Part shown: piece after piece, positions 14,961 to 23,832 of the stretch
Numbering within the stretch: position 1 is the stretch's first letter
Layout: every line of letters starts with the position of its first letter
Assembly: GCF_900105945.1 (NCBI RefSeq)
Contig: NZ_FNSO01000004.1
Location: forward strand, 4,278,001-4,342,000
DNA from: Amycolatopsis tolypomycina
Lineage (GTDB): Bacteria; Actinomycetota; Actinomycetes; Mycobacteriales; Pseudonocardiaceae
Direction of reading: 5' to 3'
DNA length: 64,000 bases
Notes under the pieces: generated by a model
Told to the model about the DNA's origin: nothing
Database searches by the model: none
Seen by the model: the letters and a program-made list of their open reading frames with translations, nothing else
Position numbers and translations under genes: made by a program

Positions 14961-16943
14961 ATGGGTGTTTCACCCGATTTGACCGTACCGGCGAGCGTCG
15001 AAAGCCCGGTGACGCCGCCACCACCCGCGTCCGGCGTGGCCCGATGGCTGCTGGAGCACCGCGTCGCACCCGTCGGCCGCGCGGGCGGTGAAGACCACGG
15101 CACGCCGCAGTCCTGGTGGAAGGTCATGTGCCTGACCGGCGTCGACTACTTCTCCACCCTCTCGTACCTGCCGGGCATCGCCGCGCTCGCCGCCGGGGCG
15201 CTCTCGCCGCTGGCGACCCTGCTGATCGTCGCGCTGACGCTGCTCGGGATGCTCCCGATGTACCGCCGGGTCGCCCGCGAAAGCCCGCACGGCCAGGGCT
15301 CGGTCGCGATGCTGGAGAACCTGCTGCCGTTCTGGCGCGGCAAGCTCTTCGTGCTCACCCTGCTCGGGTTCGTCGCCACGTCGTGGATCATCACGATCAC
15401 GCTGTCCTCGGCGGACGCCACCGTGCACATGCTGGAGAACCCGTACCTGCCGGGCTTCCTGCACGGCCACGCGGTGCTCATCACCGTCGTGCTGCTGCTG
15501 ATCCTCGGCGGGGTGTTCCTGCTCGGCTTCAGCGAGGCCGTCGGCGTCGCCATCCCGCTCGTCGCGGTCTTCCTGCTGCTCAACGCCGTGGTGACGGTGG
15601 CGGGCGTGATCGACCTGGTCGGCGATTCGGCCGCCCTCTCCCACTGGACCGACGCGCTGACCGCGGGCGGCGGCGGGTTCACCGGCGTCATCGGCCCGGC
15701 CGTCATCGCGTTCCCGATGCTGGTGCTGGGCCTCTCCGGCTTCGAAACCGGGGTCAGCATGATGCCGCTGGTCGCGGCCGACGGGAAGAACGCCGAGGAG
15801 AAGCTGGAGTCGCGGATCCGCAACACGCGGAAGCTGCTGACCGCCGCCGCGCTCATCATGTCGGTGTTCCTGATCGCGACGAGCTTCGTCACGACGGTGC
15901 TGATCCCCGCCGAGGCCTTCAAGGAGGGCGGCGAGGCCAACGGCCGTGCCATGGCCTACCTCGCCCACCGCGAGCTCGGCGAGCTCTTCGGGACCGTGTA
16001 CGACATCAGCAGCGTGCTGATCCTCTGGTTCGCCGGTGCCTCGGCGATGGCCGGGCTGATCAACATCGTCCCGCGCTACCTGCCGTCCTACGGCATGGCG
16101 CCGGAGTGGGGCCGCGCCGTCCGGCCCGTGGTGATCGTCTACACGGTGATCAGCGTGCTCATCACGATCGCGTTCGGCGCGGACGTCAACGCCCAGGCCG
16201 GCGCCTACGCGACCGGCATACTGGCGATGATGGTCTCCGGCGCGGTCGCGGTCAGCATCTCGGCGATCCGGCGGCGCCAGCGCGGCGCGGCCATCGGCTT
16301 CGTCGTCCTCACGATCGTCCTGCTGTACGCGCTCGTCGAAAACGTCATCGAAAAACCGGACGGGATCGCCATATCGGCCCTGTTCATCCTCGGGATCATC
16401 GTCGTCTCGCTGGTGTCCCGCGTTTCCCGCACGACGGAGCTGCGCGCGGACCGCATCGAGTTCGACGACGAGGCCCGCCGGTTCATCGCCGATTCCATTG
16501 CCCACGACGGTGCCCTGAACGTCATCGCCAACAAGCGGCAGGGCGGCGACGAGGCCGAGTACGCCGAGAAGGAAGCCGAACAGCGTGGCATGAACCCGGT
16601 GCCCGGCGCCGCCGACATCCTGTTCCTGGAGATCGACGTCGTGGACCCGTCGGAGTTCAGCAACGTGCTCCAGGTGCGCGGCGTGGAGATCGACGGCTAC
16701 CGGATCCTCCGCGCGAACAGCCCCGCGGCACCCAACGCGATCGCCGCGATCCTGCTGACCCTGCGCGACGTGACGGGCGTTCGCCCGCGGTGCTATTTCG
16801 AGTGGTCGGAAGGCAACCCGCTCGGCCACCTGTTCCGGTACCTGCTCCTCGGCCGCGGCGACACCGCGCCGGTGGTCCGGGAGATCATCCGCAGCGCCGA
16901 GAAGGACCCGGCCCGCCGGCCCGCCATCCACGTCGGCGGGTGA
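14961..16943 (+). CDS. APC-superfamily permease with cytosolic C-terminal domain
   Basis: 660 aa from ATG 14961 with GAGAGGG upstream. About 12 membrane segments between residues 60 and 480, starting after [32 protein letters not shown], with the short [14 protein letters not shown] loop typical of this APC branch. The last about 170 residues are soluble ([16 protein letters not shown], later [14 protein letters not shown] and [13 protein letters not shown]), a regulatory or ligand-sensing extension. Substrate not predicted: amino acid or potassium are both possible. Confidence 0.75.
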   Translation: MGVSPDLTVPASVESPVTPPPPASGVARWLLEHRVAPVGRAGGEDHGTPQSWWKVMCLTGVDYFSTLSYLPGIAALAAGALSPLATLLIVALTLLGMLPMYRRVARESPHGQGSVAMLENLLPFWRGKLFVLTLLGFVATSWIITITLSSADATVHMLENPYLPGFLHGHAVLITVVLLLILGGVFLLGFSEAVGVAIPLVAVFLLLNAVVTVAGVIDLVGDSAALSHWTDALTAGGGGFTGVIGPAVIAFPMLVLGLSGFETGVSMMPLVAADGKNAEEKLESRIRNTRKLLTAAALIMSVFLIATSFVTTVLIPAEAFKEGGEANGRAMAYLAHRELGELFGTVYDISSVLILWFAGASAMAGLINIVPRYLPSYGMAPEWGRAVRPVVIVYTVISVLITIAFGADVNAQAGAYATGILAMMVSGAVAVSISAIRRRQRGAAIGFVVLTIVLLYALVENVIEKPDGIAISALFILGIIVVSLVSRVSRTTELRADRIEFDDEARRFIADSIAHDGALNVIANKRQGGDEAEYAEKEAEQRGMNPVPGAADILFLEIDVVDPSEFSNVLQVRGVEIDGYRILRANSPAAPNAIAAILLTLRDVTGVRPRCYFEWSEGNPLGHLFRYLLLGRGDTAPVVREIIRSAEKDPARRPAIHVGG

Positions 16944-16949
16944 GCGGCG

Positions 16950-17008
16950 CGGGGCAGCGTCACGGCAGGGTTCACGGCAGGGTTCACGGCAGGGCGAACG
17001 CTGCCCCG
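16950..17008. repeat. Inverted repeat enclosing three 12-bp direct repeats (convergent terminator)
   Basis: CGGGGCAGCGT (16950-16960) pairs with ACGCTGCCCCG (16998-17008). Between them TTCACGGCAGGG is present three times in tandem (16959-16970 with a G at the first base, 16971-16982, 16983-16994). Each copy contains TCA, so on the minus strand each reads Leu-Pro-stop: the LysR gene has its stop inside the third copy with two more behind it. It sits between convergent permease and LysR genes and is well placed as a bidirectional terminator. Confidence 0.7.
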
Positions 17009-17946
17009 CCGTCGTGCCACCACCGCCGGTAGCACGGCGCGCCCTCGACCAGGGCGAGGTACCCGCGCTCGATCTCCGCGCAGACCTCGTCCACCAGCGC
17101 GGCCAGCGCCGAGTCCGTCCGCCACGCCAGGACCAGCTCGCGGTACAGCGGTGTGCCGGTCAGGGCCAGGGTCGCCAGGCCGTCGCGGGCCGTGCCGATC
17201 GGGTACAGCGGGCAGATCGCGCGGTGGCCCGCCACGAGCGCGAACGCCACGTGGGCCTCCGTCGTGAAGTGCGTGATGCGCTGGCCGAACCCCGCCGTGG
17301 CGCACGCGCGGTCGAAGAACTCGTTCATGCCGCTGTCGTCGGGATCCGGCATCACCCACTTCTCCTCGGCCAGCTCGGCGAGGCCGACCGACTTGTGCCC
17401 GGCGAGCCGGTGGTGCTCGGAGACGCCGACGAAGATCGGCTCGCGCAGCAGGAGCCGCCGCTCCACCCCGTCGGGCAGGGTCAGCGGGAAGCCCGGGAAC
17501 TCGCGCAGCACCGCGACGTCGAGTTCGCCCGAGCGCAGCAACGCGGTGAGCGTGCCCGTCTCGCGGATCGTGCGGCTGGTCACCTCGCGACGCGGCACCA
17601 GCGCGGTGAGGGCGTTGACGAGCAGGCTGAACTGCTGCGCCGGGATCCCGCCCACCTTCACCGGCGCACCCGCCTCGCTGCGGGCGTTCACCCGGGCGGT
17701 GCGTTGCAGGATTTCGAACTGGCGCAACAGGTTCCGCGCGTCGCGCACGAGCTCGGCGCCGGCGTGGGTGGGCAGCACGCCGTCGGCCGAGCGGACGAAC
17801 AGGGAACCGCCGAAGAAGCGCTCGATCCGCTTGAGCTGGGTGGTCACCGCGGGCTGGCTGAGGTGCAGCCGCGCGGCCGCCCGGCGCAGGCTCCCGGCGT
17901 CCGCGATCGCGACCACGAGTTCGAGGTGCCGCAGTTCCAGGCGCAT
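16984..17946 (-). CDS. LysR-family transcriptional regulator
   Basis: 320 aa from ATG 17946 (ATG 17952 is an alternative). The N-terminal wHTH is standard (LRHLELVVAIADAGSLRRAAARLHLSQPAVTTQLKRIERFFG), followed by a periplasmic-binding-like effector domain from about residue 90 (VKVGGIPAQQFSLLVNAL). It is divergent from the JAB-domain gene with an 86-base gap holding a LysR-type box, so it probably controls the JAB/SgcJ/VOC operon. Effector unknown. Confidence 0.85.
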   Translation of the reverse strand: MRLELRHLELVVAIADAGSLRRAAARLHLSQPAVTTQLKRIERFFGGSLFVRSADGVLPTHAGAELVRDARNLLRQFEILQRTARVNARSEAGAPVKVGGIPAQQFSLLVNALTALVPRREVTSRTIRETGTLTALLRSGELDVAVLREFPGFPLTLPDGVERRLLLREPIFVGVSEHHRLAGHKSVGLAELAEEKWVMPDPDDSGMNEFFDRACATAGFGQRITHFTTEAHVAFALVAGHRAICPLYPIGTARDGLATLALTGTPLYRELVLAWRTDSALAALVDEVCAEIERGYLALVEGAPCYRRWWHDGGAAFALP

Positions 17947-17957
17947 GATCACGACGT

Positions 17958-17974
17958 TATCGCCCGATGCAATA
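17958..17974. promoter_or_regulatory. Candidate LysR binding box
   Basis: TATCGC-CCGAT-GCAATA is an imperfect dyad (TATnGC/GCnATA) of the T-N11-A type, located between the divergent LysR and JAB-domain genes. Typical position for autoregulation and activation by LysR proteins. Confidence 0.45.
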
Positions 17975-18032
17975 GGGTCACCCCCCGGACGGCCGTGGCC
18001 GCCGCGCCCGGCGCGCGGTTACGTTGCCCCGC

Positions 18033-18608
18033 GTGACAGTTCCGGTGTTGTTTTCCGGTGACGTCCTGCGCCGGTTCCTCGGCGCGGCGGCCACCGAATA
18101 CGCGTTCATCACCCCCGAAGAGCCGAGACCCTGTTTTGCGGTCCTGCTCGGCACTTTCGCCGAAGACGCGCTCGTGGTGTCGGACCTCGCCTTCGGCCGC
18201 AATGCCCGCACGACCGACCCCAGCGCCCGCGCCGAATTCGCGGCGGCGATCGTCCCCCGCTTCGGCTCGGCGTACGAAAACCCGGTGCGTGCCTGGTGGT
18301 TCGAGCCCGCGGACCTGCTGCGCATCACGCGCGACGCCGAGGCACGCGGCCTCGACGTCCTCGGCTCGCTGCACCTGCACCCGGACTGGCACCGGCTCGG
18401 CCCGGAATGCGAACGCGACCGTCCACTGAGCGAGCGGCCGACCCCGATGGACGAATACGTCTTCCGCGCGGCGGGCTGGCCGTTGAACGTCGTCTGCTAC
18501 CTCGAACGCCGCCGCGGCGGTTTCTACTATTCCCTGGCCGCGTGGGACGGCGACTGCGCGCCGTTGTCGCTGCGGGTGCACGCCTCGGCGGAAATGGTGG
18601 GCGTATGA
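18033..18608 (+). CDS. JAB/MPN-type metalloprotease-like protein
   Basis: 191 aa from GTG 18033. The motif LGSLHLHPDWH followed later by SERPTPMDEYVF matches the JAMM signature HxHP...[ST]xxD, with Thr in place of Ser, and FITPEEPRPC near residues 28-37 can supply the Glu. Such proteins cleave isopeptide bonds, sulfur-carrier tails or ubiquitin-like modifiers. First gene of an overlapping operon with a SgcJ-like and a VOC protein, divergent from LysR. No sulfur carrier or E1-like gene is nearby, so the substrate is open. Confidence 0.7.
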   Translation: MTVPVLFSGDVLRRFLGAAATEYAFITPEEPRPCFAVLLGTFAEDALVVSDLAFGRNARTTDPSARAEFAAAIVPRFGSAYENPVRAWWFEPADLLRITRDAEARGLDVLGSLHLHPDWHRLGPECERDRPLSERPTPMDEYVFRAAGWPLNVVCYLERRRGGFYYSLAAWDGDCAPLSLRVHASAEMVGV

Positions 18609-18967
18609 CCGACGACGCGATCCGCGCGCTGTGGCAGACGATGGCGGCGGGCTGGAACGCAGGCGACGCCGTCCGGTTCGCTTCGGTTTTCGCCGCCGAC
18701 GTCGACTTCGTGAACGTCCGCGGGGAAGCGCTTTCCGGCCGCGGCGCCGTCGCCGGGACGCACGCCGGGCTCTTTTCCGGCGCCTACCGCGGGACGACGC
18801 TGGCCGCCTCGGTGACGTTGGTCCGCCGGCTGACGCCGGAGCTCTCGCTGGTGCACGTGACGTCGGAGATCCGGCCCGCCGGGGTCGTGACGCACGCCCA
18901 GGCGGTGGTGCGGCACGCCGGGGCACCGGAGATCGCCGCCTTCCACAACATGATCCCGAAAGGATGA
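18605..18967 (+). CDS. SgcJ/EcaC-family (SnoaL-like) protein
   Basis: 120 aa. ATG overlaps the preceding TGA (ATGA). It matches the DUF4440/SgcJ pattern: LWQTMAAGWNAGDAVRFASVFAADVDFVNVRGE near the start, VRRLTPELSLVHVTSEI in the middle and FHNMIPKG at the end. NTF2-like fold; members are found in enediyne clusters and as stand-alone proteins, with poorly known activity. Middle gene of the JAB-SgcJ-VOC operon. Confidence 0.8.
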   Translation: MTDDAIRALWQTMAAGWNAGDAVRFASVFAADVDFVNVRGEALSGRGAVAGTHAGLFSGAYRGTTLAASVTLVRRLTPELSLVHVTSEIRPAGVVTHAQAVVRHAGAPEIAAFHNMIPKG

Positions 18968-18972
18968 TTCGC

Positions 18973-19353
18973 ATGAGCCGCCCCCGGCTGCGCCACCTCG
19001 CCATCGTCGTCCGCGACGCGCCGCGGATGGCCGAGTTCTACTGCACGCAGTTCGGCATGGAGCAGTTCCACACCGACCCGGACGGCAGCTGTTTCGTGAC
19101 CGACGGCTACCTCAACCTGGCCCTGATCCAGCACCAGCTGACCGGCGACGTCCCGGCGGGCTTCAACCACTTCGGTTTCGAGGTCCCGGCGGTGGCCCCG
19201 CTGGCCGACACCCTCGAGGCGGCGGGTGTCCCTCGCCCGGTCCTGCGCGGCGGCGACCGGCCGTTCGCCGAGTACCGGGCGGTGGACCCGGAGGGGAACT
19301 GGTTCGACCTGTCGGAGCACGGGTTCCTGCCGCCCTCGGTGGCCGATCGGTAG
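18973..19353 (+). CDS. VOC-family (glyoxalase/dioxygenase fold) protein
   Basis: 126 aa. RLRHLAIVVRDAPRMAEFYCTQFGMEQFH begins the first beta-alpha-beta unit (His metal ligand) and GFNHFGFEV plus EGNWFDLSEHGFLPPS the second (His and Glu). ATG 18973 is preferred because AAAGGA lies at good distance; ATG 18964 overlaps the previous stop. VOC proteins bind a metal and act as isomerases, dioxygenases or binding proteins for small aromatics. Third gene of the LysR-linked operon. Confidence 0.8.
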   Translation: MSRPRLRHLAIVVRDAPRMAEFYCTQFGMEQFHTDPDGSCFVTDGYLNLALIQHQLTGDVPAGFNHFGFEVPAVAPLADTLEAAGVPRPVLRGGDRPFAEYRAVDPEGNWFDLSEHGFLPPSVADR

Positions 19354-19369
19354 CGGTGAGGCCGGCTAC

Positions 19370-19425
19370 GACGTCATGAACGACTCTTTCATGACGTCTG
19401 GCGCCAGGAAAGGGTCGTTCATGGC
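19370..19425. repeat. Dispersed palindromic element, copy A1
   Basis: GACGTCATGAA-7 bases-TTCATGACGTC (19370-19398) is a perfect 11-base inverted repeat, and the core CATGAACGACTCTTT is repeated inverted with one mismatch at 19409-19423. The same core occurs at 60120-60166. It is intergenic, after the VOC gene. Reading frames in it (Met-Asn-Asp-Ser-Phe-Met-Thr) are a by-product of the repeat. Confidence 0.75.
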
Positions 19426-19458
19426 ATCGGCCCGGCCGTCCGACGGGAGACGGGCCGC

Positions 19459-19824
19459 TTACCTGCCCGCGGGCGGCGGCCCGGCCCGGCGCACCGGCGC
19501 CCGCGCCGGACCACGACCGTCCTGCGGCCGCGGCGCCCGAGCCGGCGCCCGGCCCGGCGCACGCGCAGGTCCACGCGCCGGAGGCGGCGCCGCCGGGCGG
19601 CTCGCCCGGACCGGGCGCTCCTCCGGCGGGACCGGGCGGGGCCGGTTGACCCAGGAGTCGAACAGCAGGATCAGCCCCGCGAACGCGGCGCAGCCGACCC
19701 CCAGTGCCCAGTGGACCAGTGCGCCGAGGATGCCGGCGACGGCCAGTACCGGCAGCACCGCCATCAGGCAAAACGGGTCGATTCTGCCGAATTTCGGGCG
19801 TGAGGCCCCGTCTCGGGGACTCAC
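19459..19824 (-). CDS. Small membrane protein with Pro/Arg-rich tail
   Basis: 121 aa from GTG 19824 (GGAGA 8 bases upstream). Two adjacent membrane segments (about residues 18-42 and 44-62: PFCLMAVLPVLAVAGILGALV, then LGVGCAAFAGLILLFDSWV) followed by a 60-residue Pro/Ala/Arg-rich, low-complexity cytoplasmic tail. No family recognised. Confidence 0.5.
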   Translation of the reverse strand: MSPRDGASRPKFGRIDPFCLMAVLPVLAVAGILGALVHWALGVGCAAFAGLILLFDSWVNRPRPVPPEERPVRASRPAAPPPARGPARAPGRAPARAPRPQDGRGPARAPVRRAGPPPAGR

Positions 19825-19911
19825 CGTGCGGTCTCCGGGTTCCTGCGCGCCATTCCAGCAGTATGCAACGGCGGACCCCCGTCCTGCCACATGATCACGC
19901 CCGGTCACCGG

Positions 19912-20712
19912 TCATGACTGCCGGCGGACCGCGAAGACCATCCCGATGTCGGCCGCCTCCTGGACGGGGTCCTGCACGGCCTCGACCGTGAACCCCCGCG
20001 TGGCGAAGATCTCGCCGACGGTGTCCCGGTTGCGCCGCCACCCTTCGACCTCGACGACGGCCTGCGCCACCCGGGGCCAGTGCCGGTCCTCGAGTCCCCG
20101 CAGCACGTCGAGTTCGGCGCCCTCGACGTCGACCTTCAGCAGGTCGACGCGCTCGATGCCCTGTTCGTCGAGCACCGCCGACAGCGGCCGGACGCGGACG
20201 CGGTGCGTCTCCAACTCCCGCATCACCCGCAGCTTGCGCCCGACGATCCCGCGCAGGATCGGCGCCGGCACGCGGCTCGGGCCCGCGCCCAGCCCACCTC
20301 GGCGGATCATCTCGACGATGCTGGCGGTGACCCGGCGCCGCTCGGCGTCGACGTTGGCCGCGTCACGCCATGACGACGAAAAGATGGTCGCCGCCGGGAA
20401 GTAGCTGAAGTCGAGCTCGTCCTCGGCGGCCGCCAGCCCGTAGGGCAACGCCGTGAGCCGGCCGGCGAAGAAGTCGCGGCCGTTGCGCTCCAGCGTCGCG
20501 TGCAGGGGCGGGAGGGGCTCGAACGCGTAGATCCGCACGTCGCCGTCCAGGCGCTCGTACACGGCCGCGGAGAAGACACCGACGTTGGCGCCGACGTCGA
20601 GGACGGTCGCGCCGGGAGCGAGCTCGACGCCGTGGGCGAAGTAGGCGCCGACCTCCTCGCGCAGGAAGGACACCTCCCACGGGTTGACGCTGTGCAGGTC
20701 GATCGTGTCCAT
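19912..20712 (-). CDS. FkbM-family SAM-dependent methyltransferase
   Basis: 266 aa from ATG 20712. The SAM motif I is ATVLDVGANVGVFSAAVYERL (about residues 35-56), with VRIYAFEPLPPLHATLERN following, and IERVDLLKVDVEGAELDVLRGL near residue 200, the FkbM hallmark. These enzymes O-methylate sugars or secondary metabolites; no glycan or polyketide genes are adjacent. GTG 20718 is an alternative start. Confidence 0.85.
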   Translation of the reverse strand: MDTIDLHSVNPWEVSFLREEVGAYFAHGVELAPGATVLDVGANVGVFSAAVYERLDGDVRIYAFEPLPPLHATLERNGRDFFAGRLTALPYGLAAAEDELDFSYFPAATIFSSSWRDAANVDAERRRVTASIVEMIRRGGLGAGPSRVPAPILRGIVGRKLRVMRELETHRVRVRPLSAVLDEQGIERVDLLKVDVEGAELDVLRGLEDRHWPRVAQAVVEVEGWRRNRDTVGEIFATRGFTVEAVQDPVQEAADIGMVFAVRRQS

Positions 20713-21205
20713 GGTCACGAGCAGAGGCTTATCAGCATCGGGCGCCGCCGGGCACCCCCGTTCGGCGGCTGCTCCGCACCGCGGCGGTCCGCGACAGCGG
20801 GCACCACGCCCGGCAGCGGCGATCAGGGCCTCGGCCAACACCGACCCAGCTCGGCACCTGGGCCGGCTTCAACCAGTCGCGCGGCCCGACCGAGCGCCGG
20901 CCCGACCGGGCGGCGGCCCGACCGAGCGGCCCAATCGCCCAACGGCCCAACCGCCCAGCGGCCCGGCGACCCAGCGGCCCGGCCGCCCGGCGGCCCAACC
21001 GCCCAGCAGCCCAGCGACCCAGCGACCCAGCGGCCCAGCCGCCCGGCAGCCCAACCGCCCGCCAGCCCAGCGACCCGGCAGCCCAGCGACCCAGCGGCCC
21101 GACCGCCCGGCAGCCCAGCGGCCCGGCGGCCCGGCGGGCGAGCAGCCCGGCAGCCGACCGGCGCCCGCGGAAGCCCCGGCCCTCAACCCGCCTGGAAACC
21201 CGGTT
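20713..21205. other. Gene-free GC-rich minisatellite region
   Basis: No gene is supported between the FkbM and DUF5709 genes. From about 20880 to 21150 the DNA is a degenerate direct repeat built on CCCAGCGGCCCGGC and CCCAGCGACCCAGC units of mostly 9 bases. On both strands all frames stay largely open with Pro/Ala/Gly/Arg codons, but composition is that of the repeat. The rest shows nothing recognisable. Confidence 0.6.
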
Positions 21206-21688
21206 TCAGCGATCCACCCCGCCCCCGCGCTCGCCTTCCACGTGCAGCGCGCCCTGCTCCGGCCCCGCGGCCACCGCCGACCCCGCTTCCGTGCCCACCT
21301 GGTCCGGCTCCCGGTCCGCCGGGGGCCCGTCCCCCTCGACCGGTTGCAGCTGGAGCGGGTTGTCCGGGGTTGCGCCCGTGTCCGGGTCCGCGTCCGCCTG
21401 CTGGTCCGCCCGGACCGAGGCGCCCGCCGGGGGGACCTCCGTGGCCGGGTCCGGGAGTTCCTCTCCTATGCGGTCGCCGAGGCCTCTCGGGTGGGCCTGC
21501 TCCCACGGTGTCATCCCGTACTTCGTCACGCCCGACCAGTGTTCCGGGGGATCCATGCCCTCTTCCAGGGGGTCGGCGCGGATCCGGTCCTCGTCGAGGT
21601 CCTCCGCGCTGTTCAGCGCCACCGGATCCGTCTCGACGGCGTCCGGTTCGCCGGTGTCCTGCGGCGGGTCGTAACTCGGTTCGGTCAT
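21206..21688 (-). CDS. DUF5709 protein
   Basis: 160 aa, acidic and Pro/Gly-rich. MTEPSYDPPQDTGEPDAVETD, DEDRIRADPLEEGMDPPEHWSGVTKYGMTPWEQAHPRGLGDRIGEELPD is the DUF5709 signature of short actinobacterial proteins. It overlaps by four bases the end of the decayed permease gene. Disordered C-terminal half; function unknown. Confidence 0.75.
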   Translation of the reverse strand: MTEPSYDPPQDTGEPDAVETDPVALNSAEDLDEDRIRADPLEEGMDPPEHWSGVTKYGMTPWEQAHPRGLGDRIGEELPDPATEVPPAGASVRADQQADADPDTGATPDNPLQLQPVEGDGPPADREPDQVGTEAGSAVAAGPEQGALHVEGERGGGVDR

Positions 21689-22440
21689 GTTCCCCGGGCT
21701 TCCACGCGGGCAAGACGGCGAAACACCGGACGGCGGCAGCCCTCCCCGGTGCGGGCCGGCAACACCACGCCCACCACCACCGCCACCGCCGCGGCCGGGG
21801 CCCACACGAACGCGTGACCCGGCTCGAGGCGCTCGCCCGTCGGCAACCGGGCGGCCGGCACCGCCGCGAGCGGGTCCGCCAGCACCAGGGCGGGCATCGA
21901 CCACGACAGCGAACCCCGGGCGTACGCCTGCTGGCTGCCAGCTGCGCGACCACCGCCACCGCGAGCGCCGCCCACAGCGCGCTGCCGCCCAGTGCCGCCG
22001 ACGGGCCGCGTTCCTCGAACGTCTTCACCGCCGCCGAAATCAGCACCGCCACCACGCCCGCCGCCGCGCCGCACGCCAGTGCGCCCCACGGGCCGCGGCG
22101 GATGCGGCTGCACACTGCGACCAGGCCCACCGCCAGGAGCACCGCGGCGACGACCGCGAACCACCGTGGCAGGTGGTCGCCGGTGCCCGGCGGGCCGCGA
22201 CCAGGAACACCGCCAGGCCGCCGCACGTCAGCACGGCGCCGGTCGCGTCGAGCCGGGACGGCAGGCACCGGTCGCGCACCGACCGGACCGCCAGCGCGAC
22301 GACCAGTCCGCCGGCCAGCACGGGCTGCACGATCGAGACCGGCGCCAGCGCCAGCGCGACCACCTGCAGCACCGTCCCGGCCACCGTGGCGCCCTGACCC
22401 ACCATCCACTTCGGACGCCGCACCAGCAGGTGGCCGTGCT
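21685..22440 (-). pseudogene. Truncated and frameshifted DMT/EamA-type permease
   Basis: Three frames must be joined to read the protein: GQGATVAGTVLQVVALALAPVSIVQPVLAGGLVVALAVRS (22400-22200), then FAVVAAVLLAVGLVAVCSRIRRGPWGAL (22180-21940), then LEPGHAFVWAPAAAVAVVVGVVLPA (21850-21700). Together these are the membrane segments of a DMT-superfamily-type permease. The N-terminal about 40 residues are absent; homology stops at about 22430, where the opposite-strand SDR fragment begins. Two frameshifts plus 5' loss mean it is inactive unless the sequence is wrong. Confidence 0.7.
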
Positions 22441-23154
22441 GATGGGTGCGTCGAGCGGGATCGGGCGCGCCACGGCGCTCGCCTTCGCCTCGCAGGGGGC
22501 GCGTGTCGTGTGCGCCGGCCGCACCGAGCGGGCCCTCGGCGCCCTGGTCGACGAGATCACGGCCGCGGGCGGCACGGCGCTGGCCGTGCCCACCGACATC
22601 GCCGATCCGGCCGCCGTCCGTGCCCTGGTCCAAGCGGCCGAGGCGGAGTTCGGCCGGATCGACACCTCGGCCGCGTCGAAGACATCACCGACGAAGAGTT
22701 CGACCGCGTGCTGCGGATCAACTTCCTGGGCCACGTCCACGGCGTGCGCGCGGTGCTGCCCGCCCTGCGGCGCGCGGGCGGCGGCTCGGTGATCGGCGTC
22801 GCGTCGGTCGAGGGCGTGCGGGCGGCGCCGCTGCACGCGCCCTACACCGCCAGCAAGTTCGCGCTGCGCGGCTTCTACGACTGCCTCCGCATCGAGCTCG
22901 CGCAGGAGGGTGCCCCGATCGCCGCGCTGACCGACGCGCTGCTGTCGCTGCGCCGGATCGGCTCCCGCAGCTTCCGGAACACGTTGCCGGACAACGGCAC
23001 CGACAACGTCGACTCCACTGTGGACGAACCGGGGCAGGTCCACGGCAGCCACCCCGGCAAGGTCGTCCGGGGCCGCGCGTTCACGAAGCTGTTCGGCACG
23101 CTGCCCCGGCCGGGCGACCTCCTCACCGCGGCGGTGTCGCGCCGGCACGGTTGA
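22438..23154 (+). pseudogene. Decayed short-chain dehydrogenase/reductase
   Basis: GASSGIGRATALAFASQGARVVCAGRTE is the Rossmann Gly motif, but the first beta strand is missing (the frame begins VLMGASSG). After EAEFGRIDT the frame shifts and the NNAG motif region is lost; reading resumes with GRVEDITDEEFDRVLRINFLGHVHGVRA. The catalytic Ser and YxxxK remain (VIGVASVEG; PYTASKFALRGF). The C-terminal about 75 residues do not look like an SDR. The 5' deletion coincides with the loss of the neighbouring permease 5' end. Confidence 0.7.
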
Positions 23155-23182
23155 CCGGCGCGCGGCGGGGTAGCCGCAGCGC

Positions 23183-23791
23183 ATGGATCCCCGACGCGAT
23201 GGTCACGCCCGGTCGAAGCCCGCCTGGGCGCACCGGGCCCTGCGGAAAGCGGAAGACGCCGCGGTGCTCGACGGCCCGGCCACCCGGCTCGAGCGGGTGC
23301 TGAACGGCGAGAGCGGCGTGACGCGGCAGCTGCGCGGCCACAGCCTCGGGCACCCGCTGCACCCGATCGCGGTGACGGTGCCCATCGGCGCCTGGCTGTG
23401 CTCGGCGGCGTTCGACCTGCTCCCGGGCGGCGGCGACACCGCGCGTCGCCTGGTCGCGGCCGGCCTGGTGACCGCCCCGGCGGCGATGGTGCTCGGCCTG
23501 GCCGACTACACGGGCCTGGACCGGCGGCAACGCCGGGTCGGCCTGGTGCACGCGGCGGCGAACGCCACGGCGACGGCCCTGTTCGGCGCGTCGTACCTGG
23601 CCCGCCGCGCCGGTCGCGGTGGACGGCTGTTCGGGATGCTGGGCCTGGCCGCGGCCGGTCTGGGTGGGGCGCTCGGCGGGCACCTCGCGTACGCCCAGGG
23701 TGCCGGGGTGTTCCGCTGGCAGTCCCTCGACGAAGTGACTCCGGCCGAACTCGCGGGCGACGACCCGGCCGCGCCGCGCAACCCCGCGTGA
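23183..23791 (+). CDS. DUF2231 membrane protein
   Basis: 202 aa. The DUF2231 signature LGHPLHPIAVTVPIGAWLCSAAFDLLPGGG lies near residue 55, with four hydrophobic segments between 60 and 175. The N-terminus (LERVLNGESGVTRQLRG) is the helical extension seen in many actinobacterial members. His residues in GHPLHP and LVHAAANAT could bind heme or metal; that is inference. Confidence 0.8.
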   Translation: MDPRRDGHARSKPAWAHRALRKAEDAAVLDGPATRLERVLNGESGVTRQLRGHSLGHPLHPIAVTVPIGAWLCSAAFDLLPGGGDTARRLVAAGLVTAPAAMVLGLADYTGLDRRQRRVGLVHAAANATATALFGASYLARRAGRGGRLFGMLGLAAAGLGGALGGHLAYAQGAGVFRWQSLDEVTPAELAGDDPAAPRNPA

Positions 23792-23832
23792 TCCCGCGCT
23801 TTGATCACCGGCGCCCGGGGTAACCGCCCCGC

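Noticed and set aside
14961-16943. Assignment of the permease as KimA-type potassium transporter
   Set aside because: The N-terminal signature differs from what I recall of KimA; only APC superfamily is supported.
20500-23154. 884-codon open frame on the plus strand
   Set aside because: Joins antisense FkbM, minisatellite and antisense DUF5709 to an SDR fragment; only the SDR part has homology.
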